A DNA stretch of 64,000 nt from Hymenobacter negativus (lineage in GTDB: Bacteria; Bacteroidota; Bacteroidia; Cytophagales; Hymenobacteraceae). Position numbers and translations under genes: made by a program. The first letter of the stretch is position 1; each line of letters begins with the position of its first letter. This document shows positions 19,170 through 27,681 of the stretch, piece after piece. The notes under the pieces are model-generated. The model did no database searches and had not been told where the DNA came from. It saw only the letters and a program-made list of their open reading frames with translations. The DNA lies in assembly GCF_017571495.1 (NCBI RefSeq), contig NZ_JAGETZ010000004.1:434001-498000 (forward strand), in the 5' to 3' direction.

Positions 19170-19931
19170 TTATCGGAACTGAAACTGCTTTAGAAACGCC
19201 TCGCGGTACTGGCGGCCCAGGGGTACGGTTTGGCCGGCCACGGTGGCTTCGGTGTCCGAAAAGCTTTCGACGCGCTGAATGTTGACGGCAAACGAGCGGT
19301 GCACCCGCACAAGCTGCGCAAAGTGCAGGCGCTCCAGCACCGCGCCCAGGGTGAGGCGCAGGGCATACTTACGGGTGGACGTGCGCAGGGCGGTGTAGGT
19401 ATTGTCGGCTTCGAGCAACAGAATATCAGCCAGCGGGATACGCACAAACTGGTTGTTATCCTTAATAAAGACGTGTTCGTCGAGTTGCAGAATGGTGTCG
19501 CGCGTGAGCGTATCGGGGGTGGTTTCGGGCTCTGCGGCGGGGGTTACGGACCGGGCAATGGAGTGCAGGGCCAGCGCCAGCGCCGCCCGCAGGCTGGCCG
19601 CCGACACAGGCTTGGGCAGGTAGGCCGCCGGGCCGGTAGTCAGGGCCTCGTCGAGGGTGGGCTGGTCGGCCAGGGCGGTGAGGTAGATGAGCGGTACCGG
19701 ACGCAGGGCCAGTAGCCGCCGGGCCGTTTCGATGCCGTTCCAGGGACCTTGCAGGTGGATGTCGCAGAGCACGCCCGCTACTTCGGGGTGCTGGGTGAAG
19801 AGTTCCAGGGCCCGGGGGCCGGTAGCGGCAATGCCCACCACGCCGTAGCCTTCGGCCTGGAGGGTAGCGCGCAGGTCCAGGGCCAGCACGGCTTCGTCTT
19901 CGATGATGAGCAGTTGGAGGGGAGCAGGCAT
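19170..19931 (-). CDS. LytTR-family response regulator
   Basis: A 253-residue regulator. The receiver domain has acidic residues in LLIIEDEAVL, the phospho-acceptor D57 in GVLCDIHLQGPWNGIE and the lysine in YLPKPVSA. The LytTR DNA-binding domain covers about 150-250 (VRIPLADILLLEADNTYTAL, LVRVHRSFAVNIQRVESF). The start at 19931 (MPAPLQLL) is favoured because the receiver begins at once; the longer frame adds 32 residues of non-conserved sequence. It lies upstream of the HisKA_2 kinase on the same strand, consistent with one signalling system. Confidence 0.92.
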   Translation of the reverse strand: MPAPLQLLIIEDEAVLALDLRATLQAEGYGVVGIAATGPRALELFTQHPEVAGVLCDIHLQGPWNGIETARRLLALRPVPLIYLTALADQPTLDEALTTGPAAYLPKPVSAASLRAALALALHSIARSVTPAAEPETTPDTLTRDTILQLDEHVFIKDNNQFVRIPLADILLLEADNTYTALRTSTRKYALRLTLGAVLERLHFAQLVRVHRSFAVNIQRVESFSDTEATVAGQTVPLGRQYREAFLKQFQFR

Positions 19932-20248
19932 GAGGCAGGGGCGACAGGCAGGAGTTCCGAAAGTTACGCACGACGCCGACCAGAGTAATACGGTTCGGCG
20001 CTTCGCATACCGTGCCGGGCTGTTCACTTACCATTTGAAGCTTTCCGCTATTTTTTGTTGCGCCCGCCTGGTCGGCTTGCCAATTTCAGTTTGCTAAGGC
20101 CACCCAGTCTACCCTACTGATTCTATATTCACTGTTCCTTTCCATTCGCCGTGTTCCGCCAGCCGACCGGAATGTACCGCCGGAAGCCAAGCCAATCAGG
20201 CCCGGGCCTGAGGGCTTCAAAACCAGCGGAGCAGTTAGCCGAATCGGT

Positions 20249-20270
20249 GAAATAGCTCTATCGCTATTTC
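20249..20270. promoter_or_regulatory. Small dyad upstream of T9SS cargo promoter
   Basis: GAAATAGC (20249-20256) and GCTATTTC (20263-20270) form an 8-bp dyad 12 bp upstream of the predicted promoter, a possible regulator site. The remaining 413-bp gap (19932-20344) shows nothing else. Confidence 0.35.
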
Positions 20271-20281
20271 GTTAATATGTA

Positions 20282-20312
20282 TTGTATTACCAATTACCAA
20301 CACCGACCTTTG
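20282..20312 (+). promoter_or_regulatory. Bacteroidota-type promoter for T9SS cargo gene
   Basis: TTG at 20282-20284 is followed after 20 nt by GACCTTTG (20305-20312), close to the TTTG-N19-TAnnTTTG consensus of the Bacteroidota primary sigma factor. It lies about 32 bp upstream of the ATG at 20345. Confidence 0.55.
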
Positions 20313-20344
20313 CAGCAATCAGCACGCTTGACTCCCCCTCGCTT

Positions 20345-21805
20345 ATGAAAAGACTCCTTACCCTTGCACTCTCCCTTCCCGCGCTGGCCGCCACTGCCCA
20401 AACCCTCACCAACGACGGGGCCGCCATTACCGTGCAATCGGGCGCCACGCTGTACGTAGCCGGCGGTATCCAGAATAAGACGGGCAGCACCATCGCCAAC
20501 GATGGCACGGTGGAGCTGACCGGTGACTTTACCAACGCGGCCGCCGCCTCCAGCCTGAGCGGCGCAGGCAAGCTGCGCTTTAGCGGCAGCACTGACCAGA
20601 CCCTGACCTCGCCTACCGGCACCAGCCTGGCCGGCTTGGAGGTAGCCAACACTGGCAGCACGGGCAGCAACCGCGTTCTAGTGCCCGCCGACCTGAACGT
20701 AACCAACCAACTCACGCTCACCACTGGCATGGTGCGCACTACACCCGCCGCCGTCATCACACTGCCCGCCGGGGCTACGCTGACGGGTGAGGCCACCGGT
20801 CGCTACGTGCAGGGCAACCTGCGGGCCGTGGCACCCGTGAGCGGGAACACCGCCGTGGTGTTCCCCAATAGCGCCACCATCAACGCCAACGGCACGAACC
20901 TGGGCACGGTGACCGTGACGCGCACAGCCGGCATGCTGACGGCCGGCGTGAGCTACGGGCAAAACCTGGCCGGTACCACCAAAGGCATCGACCGGGTGTG
21001 GACCGTGGCTGCCAGCGGCACGCAGCCTTCCAACGCCACTCCCGCCACCGTGGCTTTCAGCTGGCTGGCCGATAATGACAACGGCTTTGCGACAGGTACC
21101 AATGCCCAGCTCTGGCGCTCAACGTCGGCGGCCGGGCCGTGGGGCAAGATGGGCCCGGCAGGCTCTGCGGCTACCCGCAGTTTCTCCGCCAACGTGACCC
21201 TGCTTGGTGCCCTCACCATCAGCAACATCTCGGCCCCGCTGCCGGTGGAGCTGGTGAGCTTTACGGCCGAGCCCCAGGGCGCGGATGCCCTGCTGCGCTG
21301 GACCACAGCTTCGGAGAAAAACAACGACCATTTTGAGGTGGAAGCCAGTGCCGACGGCAAAAACTTCCGGCTCATTGGCATAGTGGCGGGCCATGGCACC
21401 ACCACGCAGGCGTCGGAATACCAGCTTACGGACAAGGCCATTGCCCACTACGCCGCCGACCCGGTCTACTACCGCCTGCGCCAGGTCGATGCGGATGGCA
21501 CCGCCTCCTACTCGCCCGTGCGCCAGGTACGCGTGACCACACCGATGGGCTTCGCCGCCGAGTCCTGGCCCCAGCCTTTCGGCGCGGAGGGCACCAACCT
21601 TACGTTGCGCACGGCCACAGCTGGCCCCGCCACGGTGGTAGTGCGCGATGCTTTGGGCCGCCTCATCCTGAGCCGCACCCTCGACCTGTCGGCTGGCACC
21701 ACGGCCCTGTCGCTGGCTGAGCTGGGCCCGTTGAGCAGCGGCGTGTACATGCTGCGCCTGAGCCAAGGCACCCAGCACGCCCAGTTGAAGCTGGTGCGCG
21801 AGTAG
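20345..21805 (+). CDS. Secreted protein with type IX secretion (type A) sorting domain
   Basis: A 486-residue exported protein. The signal peptide MKRLLTLALSLPALAATAQ leads into repetitive beta-strand segments rich in Thr, Gly and Asn (residues 20-290; TLTNDGAAITVQSGATLYV), which suggest a surface beta-solenoid or adhesin-like fold. From PLPVELVSFTAE (about 298) runs a typical Bacteroidota linker, then a C-terminal type A sorting domain ending GVYMLRLSQGTQHAQLKLV. The protein is therefore carried through the outer membrane by the T9SS and anchored or released. The exact function is unknown. Confidence 0.88.
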   Translation: MKRLLTLALSLPALAATAQTLTNDGAAITVQSGATLYVAGGIQNKTGSTIANDGTVELTGDFTNAAAASSLSGAGKLRFSGSTDQTLTSPTGTSLAGLEVANTGSTGSNRVLVPADLNVTNQLTLTTGMVRTTPAAVITLPAGATLTGEATGRYVQGNLRAVAPVSGNTAVVFPNSATINANGTNLGTVTVTRTAGMLTAGVSYGQNLAGTTKGIDRVWTVAASGTQPSNATPATVAFSWLADNDNGFATGTNAQLWRSTSAAGPWGKMGPAGSAATRSFSANVTLLGALTISNISAPLPVELVSFTAEPQGADALLRWTTASEKNNDHFEVEASADGKNFRLIGIVAGHGTTTQASEYQLTDKAIAHYAADPVYYRLRQVDADGTASYSPVRQVRVTTPMGFAAESWPQPFGAEGTNLTLRTATAGPATVVVRDALGRLILSRTLDLSAGTTALSLAELGPLSSGVYMLRLSQGTQHAQLKLVRE

Positions 21806-21853
21806 GCTGCGTAGCCGCGGCAAGTTTGTAGAGAAGCACGATTCAAGTAATGC

Positions 21854-21910
21854 AAAAGCCGCGTAGCGGTGCCAGAAACACTTGATTTCTGGCACCGCTA
21901 CGCGGCTTTT
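21854..21910. terminator. Bidirectional terminator
   Basis: A perfect 25-bp stem (21854-21878, 21886-21910) with a 7-nt loop and A/T-rich ends, placed between the convergent T9SS cargo and rmlD genes. Confidence 0.9.
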
Positions 21911-21931
21911 TATAGTATATGCTTGGCTGCG

Positions 21932-22795
21932 TTATTCCATATCCGCCAGCCGGTGCAGGCAGGCTTGCAGACTGGTGCGCCAGTGCGGAATGGCCACGCC
22001 GAGTCGAGTTTTGGCTTTGGTCTTGTCCATCACGGAGAAGGCCGGGCGGGTGGCCTTGGTGGGGTATTCGGCGGTGCGGATGGGCGTGGTGCGTACCGAC
22101 GTATTGCTCAGCTCGAAGATGGCCGTGGCGAAATCGTACCACGACGTGACGCCCTCGTTGCTATAGTGGTAAAGGCCGAAGGCCTGGCTTTCGGTCTCGA
22201 TGAGGTGCAGGATAACACCGGCTAGGTCGATGGCGTAGGTAGGCGTACCCACTTGGTCCCAGATGATGCGCAGCTCGTCGCGCTCACGGCCCAGCTTGAG
22301 CATGGTTTTCACGAAATTACCGGCAAACTCGGAGTAGAGCCAGCTGGTACGTAGGGTGAAATACCGCGCCGTAAGCGGCGGAATCACCTGCTCGCCCTCC
22401 AGCTTGGTGAGGCCATACACGCTGATGGGCGCGGCCTCGTCGGTTTCGGTCAGAGGCTCGTTGCCGGTACCGGCAAACACAAAATCAGTAGAAATCTGGA
22501 TGAGAATGGTGCCGTATTCGCTGCACAGCCTGGCCAGGTTCTCCACGCCGTCGCGGTTCACTTTGCGGGCAATTTCCACCTCGTCCTCAGCCTTGTCGAC
22601 GGCTGTGTAGGCGGCACAGTTGATGACGTAAGCCGGGCGGTGCTGCGCAAACAGCGCGGCCAGGCCAGCGGGGTTCAGGATGTTGGCTTGGTCCTCGGGC
22701 AGAAAGTGTAGGCCGGGGATGTTGCGCTGCTTTGCGACGTGGGCCAGGCACTGCCCCAATTGCCCGGAGGCACCAAAAACCAAGGTATTACTCAT
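21932..22795 (-). CDS. rfbD: dTDP-4-dehydrorhamnose reductase
   Basis: A 287-residue NAD(P)H-dependent short-chain reductase performing the last step of dTDP-L-rhamnose synthesis for surface polysaccharides. Seen are the Rossmann motif GASGQLGQ (8-15), ISTDFVFAG, the catalytic tyrosine and lysine in VYGLTKLEGE (Y127, K131), and VRTTPIRTAEYPTKATRP near the end, typical of RmlD. The start at 22795 (MSNTLVFGAS) fits; upstream extension would be non-conserved. No other rml genes lie nearby, so the pathway is split. Confidence 0.92.
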   Translation of the reverse strand: MSNTLVFGASGQLGQCLAHVAKQRNIPGLHFLPEDQANILNPAGLAALFAQHRPAYVINCAAYTAVDKAEDEVEIARKVNRDGVENLARLCSEYGTILIQISTDFVFAGTGNEPLTETDEAAPISVYGLTKLEGEQVIPPLTARYFTLRTSWLYSEFAGNFVKTMLKLGRERDELRIIWDQVGTPTYAIDLAGVILHLIETESQAFGLYHYSNEGVTSWYDFATAIFELSNTSVRTTPIRTAEYPTKATRPAFSVMDKTKAKTRLGVAIPHWRTSLQACLHRLADME

Positions 22796-22939
22796 ATTTA
22801 CTCGTGCCGCGGGGCCGCTGAATTTCTGGTTTAGAAGGCTGCAAGTTAGAGCCATTTGCACCTGAAAAGAGTGGTGGTCCGCCCGCAGGCCTTATTTTGC
22901 TGGTCCAAAGCTGCGTGTTCCCACCCCCCTTTTTTCTTT

Positions 22940-24613
22940 ATGAAACTTCTTTCCGTACTGCTTCGCCTTCCGCAAGCCATTCGCGCCGGGGGTAGAAGCA
23001 GCGCTGTGCTCCTGCTGATGCTGCTGGGAGTGTTGCCAGCTGCCGCTCAGGGCATTTCCAAAGTCTGGGTACCCGATTTGGGCAATGGCACCTACAAGAA
23101 TCCGGTGCTCTACGCCGACTATTCCGACCCCGATGTGGTGCGCGTAGGCGATGACTTCTACCTCACCTCGTCCAGCTTCAATGCCGTGCCGGGCCTGCAA
23201 ATTCTGCACTCGAAAGACCTGGTGAACTGGACCATTATTGGGGCGGTGTTTGAGGCGCAGCCGCCGCTGGCGCGCTACGCCCTGCCCCAGCACGGCAACG
23301 GCGTGTGGGCCCCTGCCATTCGCTACCACAATCAGGAGTTCTACATCTATTACCCCGACCCGGACCTCGGAATCTTTGTGACCAAGGCCAAAAATGCGGC
23401 CGGACCGTGGTCGGCTCCGGTGTGCGTGAAGCAGGCCACGGGCTGGATTGACCCCTGCCCGCTCTGGGATGAGGACGGCCGCGCCTACCTCGTGCACGGC
23501 TTCGCCGGCAGCCGCGCCGGCATCAAAACCATTCTGGCCGTGAGTCAGATGAGCCCCGACGGCCAGCGCCTTATCGGCCCCGACGCGCTGGTTTTTGACG
23601 GGCACCAAGGGCAACCGACCCTGGAAGGCCCCAAGTTTTACAAGCGCAACGGCTACTACTACATCTTTGCCCCGGCCGGCGGCGTGCCTACCGGCTGGCA
23701 GCTGGTGCTGCGCTCGCGCAACGTGTACGGTCCTTACGAAGAGCGCATTGTGATGGATCAGGGCAAAACCACCGTCAATGGCCCGCACCAGGGGGCCTGG
23801 GTCACGACCAACGCGGGCGAAGACTGGTTTCTGCATTTCCAGGACCAAGGGCCGTATGGTCGCGTGGTGCACCTGGAGCCCATGGTCTGGAAAAACGACT
23901 GGCCCATCATCGGCGAAGACCCGGACGGCGACGGCAAGGGCCAACCCGTGCGCACCCACCGCAAGCCCCGCATCAAGGGCCTGGCGCAGCCACTAGCCAC
24001 ACCTGCTACTTCCGACGAGTTCAACCGCAACACCTTAGGCCTGCAATGGCAATGGCACGCCAATCCGCAGGATTTTTGGGCCTACCTCAACGGGCCGCAG
24101 GGCTTCCTGCGCCTCTACTCGGTGCAGCAGCCCGAGGGCACCAAAAACCTCTGGCAGGTGCCCAACCTGCTCCTGCAAAAGCTCCCCGCCGAAACATTCA
24201 CCGTTACCACCAAGCTCACCTTCAGCCCCCGCGTGGAGGGCGAAAAAGTGGGCCTCCTGATAATGGGCATGGACTACGCCTACCTCTCAGCCACCCGCAT
24301 CGAGGGTCGGCTGCACTTCAGCCAGAGCATTTGCCGGGGCGCCGACCAGCTCGCGCCCGAAATCGGCACGCCCGAAGCCGAGGTACGCGCTCCCCAAAGC
24401 GGCGAGCCCATCTACCTGCGCGTGGCCGTGCGAGCCGGGGCCAAGTGCCAGTTCAGCTACAGCTTCGACGGCCAGACCTTCACCCAGGCCGGCACCGAAT
24501 TTCAGGCCCGCGAAGGCAAGTGGATTGGAGCCAAAGTCGGCCTGTTCTGCACCCGGCCCACCAAGTTCAACGATGCCGGCAATGCCGACGTGGACTGGTT
24601 TCGGGTGGAGTAG
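22940..24613 (+). CDS. Secreted glycoside hydrolase family 43
   Basis: A 557-residue protein with a signal peptide (ending VLPAAAQ, about residue 37). The N-terminal five-bladed beta-propeller (47-350) has the three acidic residues of GH43: D63 in YADYSDPDVV, D171 in GWIDPCPLW and E229 in PTLEGPKFYKRNGYYY. The C-terminal domain (about 370-557) resembles the beta-sandwich that follows the catalytic domain in beta-xylosidases and arabinofuranosidases. It acts on plant polysaccharide fragments outside the cytoplasm. It stands as a single gene, divergent from rfbD. Confidence 0.9.
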   Translation: MKLLSVLLRLPQAIRAGGRSSAVLLLMLLGVLPAAAQGISKVWVPDLGNGTYKNPVLYADYSDPDVVRVGDDFYLTSSSFNAVPGLQILHSKDLVNWTIIGAVFEAQPPLARYALPQHGNGVWAPAIRYHNQEFYIYYPDPDLGIFVTKAKNAAGPWSAPVCVKQATGWIDPCPLWDEDGRAYLVHGFAGSRAGIKTILAVSQMSPDGQRLIGPDALVFDGHQGQPTLEGPKFYKRNGYYYIFAPAGGVPTGWQLVLRSRNVYGPYEERIVMDQGKTTVNGPHQGAWVTTNAGEDWFLHFQDQGPYGRVVHLEPMVWKNDWPIIGEDPDGDGKGQPVRTHRKPRIKGLAQPLATPATSDEFNRNTLGLQWQWHANPQDFWAYLNGPQGFLRLYSVQQPEGTKNLWQVPNLLLQKLPAETFTVTTKLTFSPRVEGEKVGLLIMGMDYAYLSATRIEGRLHFSQSICRGADQLAPEIGTPEAEVRAPQSGEPIYLRVAVRAGAKCQFSYSFDGQTFTQAGTEFQAREGKWIGAKVGLFCTRPTKFNDAGNADVDWFRVE

Positions 24614-25074
24614 TCAGCCGTCGTCCTGAGCGCCGCAACGCCCGTAGCAGGCTCGGGATGAGAGACGCGGGAAATCCAGCCCAAAACGCTCGTCACGCCA
24701 AGCGCAGCCGAGGCGTCTAGCGCACCATCATAATTCATTGGCATTGTGAACCGCACCAATGCCAGGTGTTGGGTTTTCGGTGTTGTGGCGGATAACGTCA
24801 ACGCCAATGGCTTTACCTCAATAGCTACGCCGAAAACCGCACATAGCGGGCGCTGCCGAGACAGCGCTCGGCATGGCGTAATGTGCTTGCTACCTGTTTA
24901 CTTTTCTGCAACTGCTTGGCGGGCGGCGGGCAGCTTTTCATCATTCTTTACGCGCACTCAGGTACAATCACCCGCATTTAAAATCAGGTAATTGTACGCT
25001 GTTCCATGGCCTATTTAATCAGGTCCTTTGTCGGGTAGATTCTTCATTCTTCCACGGTCATTTCTCTACCCGAA
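24614..25074. other. Intergenic region, 461 bp
   Basis: No gene was found. The first 100 bp (GTCCTGAGCG near 24622, CAGCCGAGGCGTCT near 24705) look like a decayed GTCATGC-type intergenic repeat. The remainder is moderately AT rich and probably carries the promoter of the LuxR-type gene at 25075, but no consensus element stands out. Confidence 0.5.
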
Positions 25075-25803
25075 ATGCTACCTCCCCGCCCCACCCAGTC
25101 CCCCGCCATTCTGGTTGCTGATGCCTTGCCGATATTCCGGCACGGGCTGCTGCAGGTGCTGTCGCAGGCATTCGCGGCGCATGCGCTCTGCGAAGCCGCG
25201 ACGGCCCCTGAAGTACTGGCTGTAGCCCAAAGGTGGGCTCCTGACGTGGTTGTAATGGCCGCCGGCCTGCCCGATGCTCCCGCCGACCCCGGTGCCGTGC
25301 TGGCAGCCCTGCGCGCACAGCAGCCGCAAGTGGCCGTGGTGGTAGTCATCGACCCGGATACAACGCCCGAGCTGGTAGCCCTGCGGCTGCTGCGCCAAAA
25401 CGTGAGCGCGCTGCTCCTGCGTACCGCCCCGCCCCAGGAAGTATGCGAAACCGTGCGCGCCGTGCTAGCACACGGCCGCTGCTACAACGAGTACGCTCTG
25501 AACCTGCTGCAAAGCCAGCTACACCACCGCCAACTGCCCCGGCCGGCCGACTGCTTCTCGGCCCGGCAACTCGAAGTGCTACGCCTGATAGCCGACGACC
25601 ACACCAACGAGGAGATTGCCGAATACCTCTGCACCAGCGTGCGCACGGTGGAGTACCACCGCAGCCAAATGCTCCAGAAGGCCGGCACCCGCACCACCCT
25701 GGGACTGGTACTTTTTGCCCAGCGGCAGGGGCTTTTATCGGCGCCTCCGCCCTGCTCGCCGCTGCCGGACCGGCAGCCGGTCCGGCAGCTTGCCAAATCC
25801 TAG
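25075..25803 (+). CDS. NarL/LuxR-type regulator with degenerate receiver domain
   Basis: A 242-residue regulator with a receiver-like N-terminus and a LuxR helix-turn-helix (about 155-220: CFSARQLEVLRLIADDHTNEEIAEYL, in parts; SVRTVEYHRSQMLQKAGTRT). In the receiver, the acidic pair reads VADALP instead of VDDHP, the phospho-acceptor position reads VVVMAAGLPD (Ala at 62 in place of Asp), and the conserved Lys reads LLLRTAPP. It is therefore probably not controlled by phosphorylation. It is followed after 145 bp by the S53 peptidase and RiPP genes on the same strand and is the natural candidate for their regulator. The tail is Pro/Gln-rich. Confidence 0.88.
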   Translation: MLPPRPTQSPAILVADALPIFRHGLLQVLSQAFAAHALCEAATAPEVLAVAQRWAPDVVVMAAGLPDAPADPGAVLAALRAQQPQVAVVVVIDPDTTPELVALRLLRQNVSALLLRTAPPQEVCETVRAVLAHGRCYNEYALNLLQSQLHHRQLPRPADCFSARQLEVLRLIADDHTNEEIAEYLCTSVRTVEYHRSQMLQKAGTRTTLGLVLFAQRQGLLSAPPPCSPLPDRQPVRQLAKS

Positions 25804-25841
25804 TACCAGCACTAGGATTTGAAAAACTAGTGCCAGCACTA
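25800..25841. promoter_or_regulatory. Tandem dyads CTAGTxCCAGCACTA upstream of the RiPP locus
   Basis: CTAGTACCAGCACTA (25800-25814) and CTAGTGCCAGCACTA (25827-25841) match at 14 of 15 bases and start 27 bp apart. The first is itself a dyad (CTAGT-N6-ACTAG). They overlap the regulator's stop codon and precede a TAGCTTTG (25865-25872) that resembles the Bacteroidota -7 element, though no TTG is at the right distance. Confidence 0.5.
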
Positions 25842-25948
25842 ACGCGGCAGGCTCGGCGCCAAAATAGCTTTGCGACAAGTCAACATGGCGCTTTCCACGC
25901 AGGCTATCAATCCTTTGCCAACAATAAACCGCAGACCCCATCAGCATT

Positions 25949-27625
25949 ATGGATAAGAACTTACTGTCCGTTGCCGAATCCGCTAGCCAGCGCAGTGCTA
26001 CCCTGGCCGGCTACCCCAATCCAGGCAAGGAAATCGAGGTGAAGCTGGCCCTGCGCCGCCAGCAGCTAACCCCGGAAGCCGCCGGGCCGCTCAACGAGAT
26101 TCTGAACCAGCCGCCTCACCTGCGGCGCTATCTCTCGCACGACGAAGTGGCCGCGGCCACCGGCGGCTTTGCTGAAGATGTGGCTGCCGTGGAAACGTAT
26201 TACCAAGCCTTCGACATCCGGGTGAAGACGCGCAGCCTGATACTGGGCAGCGTGACGCTGGCCGGCACCGTGGCCAGTTTCGAGCGAGCCTTCCGCACGC
26301 AGATAGCCACGTTTCAGGCGCCTAACCGGGTGCAGTTTATGGCCACCACCAGCCCCTACAAGCTGCCCGACAGCCTGCTGACGGTGGTAGAGCCCACCCA
26401 GCCCCTGCAGCAGCCAGTGCGGAAAGAGTCGCGCCTGCCTACCCCGCCCCAGCCGCCCCAACCGCCGGTTGATGGCCTGAAGGCGACGGCTGTGACACCG
26501 CCCGGCTATGGCCCCCAGGAGTTGGCTCGGGCCTACCAGTTTCCGGAAGACGTCACCGGCGAAGGGCAGGTAATCGGCATTGTAGAGCTGGGCGGCAAGC
26601 TTAACCAGAACGACCTGAAGCAGTTTTTCGCTGAAATCGGGGTGAAGAAACCGCGCATTGTGGAGGTAGGCACTGCGCCTCCCAGCACCGGCACCACCGA
26701 GCTGGTGAACAACGCGGAAGTGGCCCTGGACCTGCAAGTAGCCGGGGCACTGGCTCCGCAGGCCAAGCTGGTGGTATACTACGCCGCTACGCTGATAGAA
26801 GCGCTGCAAGCCGCGGTGGGCGACGAAGTGAACAAGCCCACCGTGCTGTCGGTGAGCTGGGCCGGCTCGGAATACAACTACTCGGCCCAGGAAGTGCAGC
26901 AGATGAACCTGTTGCTGTATCAGGCCAGCCTGTTGGGCATCACCATCGTAGCCGCCTCGGCCGACCACGGTGCCTACAACGGGATGAGCGTGCCCAACGT
27001 GTCGCTGCCGGCTTCGAGTCCGCTGGTGCTGGGCTGCGGCGGCACCATTGCCACCCTCACCAACGATAAGCTGACCAGCGAAGTGGTGTGGAACGAGTTG
27101 GGTGGCCAGGTGGCCACGGGCGGCGGCTATAGCTCGCTCTACGCCCAACCCTACTATCAGGCCCAGGCAGTGGCCAGGTATCCCTACCAGCGCAGCACCA
27201 TGCGCGGCGTGCCCGACGTGGCCGCCGATGCAAGTACCGTGAATGGCTACCGGGTAGTGCTGGGCGGCCAGACCACCGTGATTGGGGGCACCAGCGGGGC
27301 CACCCCGTTTGTGGCAGCCCTGATAGCCTTGCTTGGCGAGAAGCTGGGCTACCGCCTGGGCTACCTAAATACTCTGCTCTATGGCTTTGCCGGCTCCGAT
27401 GCTTTCCGGGCCATCACTCAGGGCAACAACCAACTGTATGCGGCCGCGCCCTACTGGAACCCCTGCACCGGCCTGGGCAGCGTGGTGGGCACCCGGCTAC
27501 TGTCCCTGCTGCAAACTCTGGAGCAGGCCAGTCAGCTCCAGGCAAAGTCCGCGCCCGAGCCTGAGCCCGACGCCGACGTGCCCGAGGCCGGCTCTCCCGA
27601 CGCCGCCGAAGCGGCCCCTGAATAA
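25949..27625 (+). CDS. S53 family serine-carboxyl peptidase (kumamolisin-like)
   Basis: A 558-residue sedolisin. Residues about 25-150 form the pro-kumamolisin activation domain (VKLALRRQQL, HLRRYLSHDEVAAATG, VKTRSLILGSVTLAG). After a proline-rich linker (163-175) comes the catalytic domain with E257 and D261 in NNAEVALDLQ, the oxyanion Asp in AASADHGAYNG (D339) and the nucleophile in GGTSGATP (S449); the calcium-site region DVAADAS and NPCTGLGS is kept. There is no signal peptide, and the C-terminus is acidic and disordered. It lies 56 bp upstream of the repetitive precursor gene and may process it; this is inference. Confidence 0.9.
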   Translation: MDKNLLSVAESASQRSATLAGYPNPGKEIEVKLALRRQQLTPEAAGPLNEILNQPPHLRRYLSHDEVAAATGGFAEDVAAVETYYQAFDIRVKTRSLILGSVTLAGTVASFERAFRTQIATFQAPNRVQFMATTSPYKLPDSLLTVVEPTQPLQQPVRKESRLPTPPQPPQPPVDGLKATAVTPPGYGPQELARAYQFPEDVTGEGQVIGIVELGGKLNQNDLKQFFAEIGVKKPRIVEVGTAPPSTGTTELVNNAEVALDLQVAGALAPQAKLVVYYAATLIEALQAAVGDEVNKPTVLSVSWAGSEYNYSAQEVQQMNLLLYQASLLGITIVAASADHGAYNGMSVPNVSLPASSPLVLGCGGTIATLTNDKLTSEVVWNELGGQVATGGGYSSLYAQPYYQAQAVARYPYQRSTMRGVPDVAADASTVNGYRVVLGGQTTVIGGTSGATPFVAALIALLGEKLGYRLGYLNTLLYGFAGSDAFRAITQGNNQLYAAAPYWNPCTGLGSVVGTRLLSLLQTLEQASQLQAKSAPEPEPDADVPEAGSPDAAEAAPE

Positions 27626-27681
27626 GTCCCTTTTGCAAGAGGTGTTGCCCAATTTTTCACCCATCTAACCCCTGAACGCGC

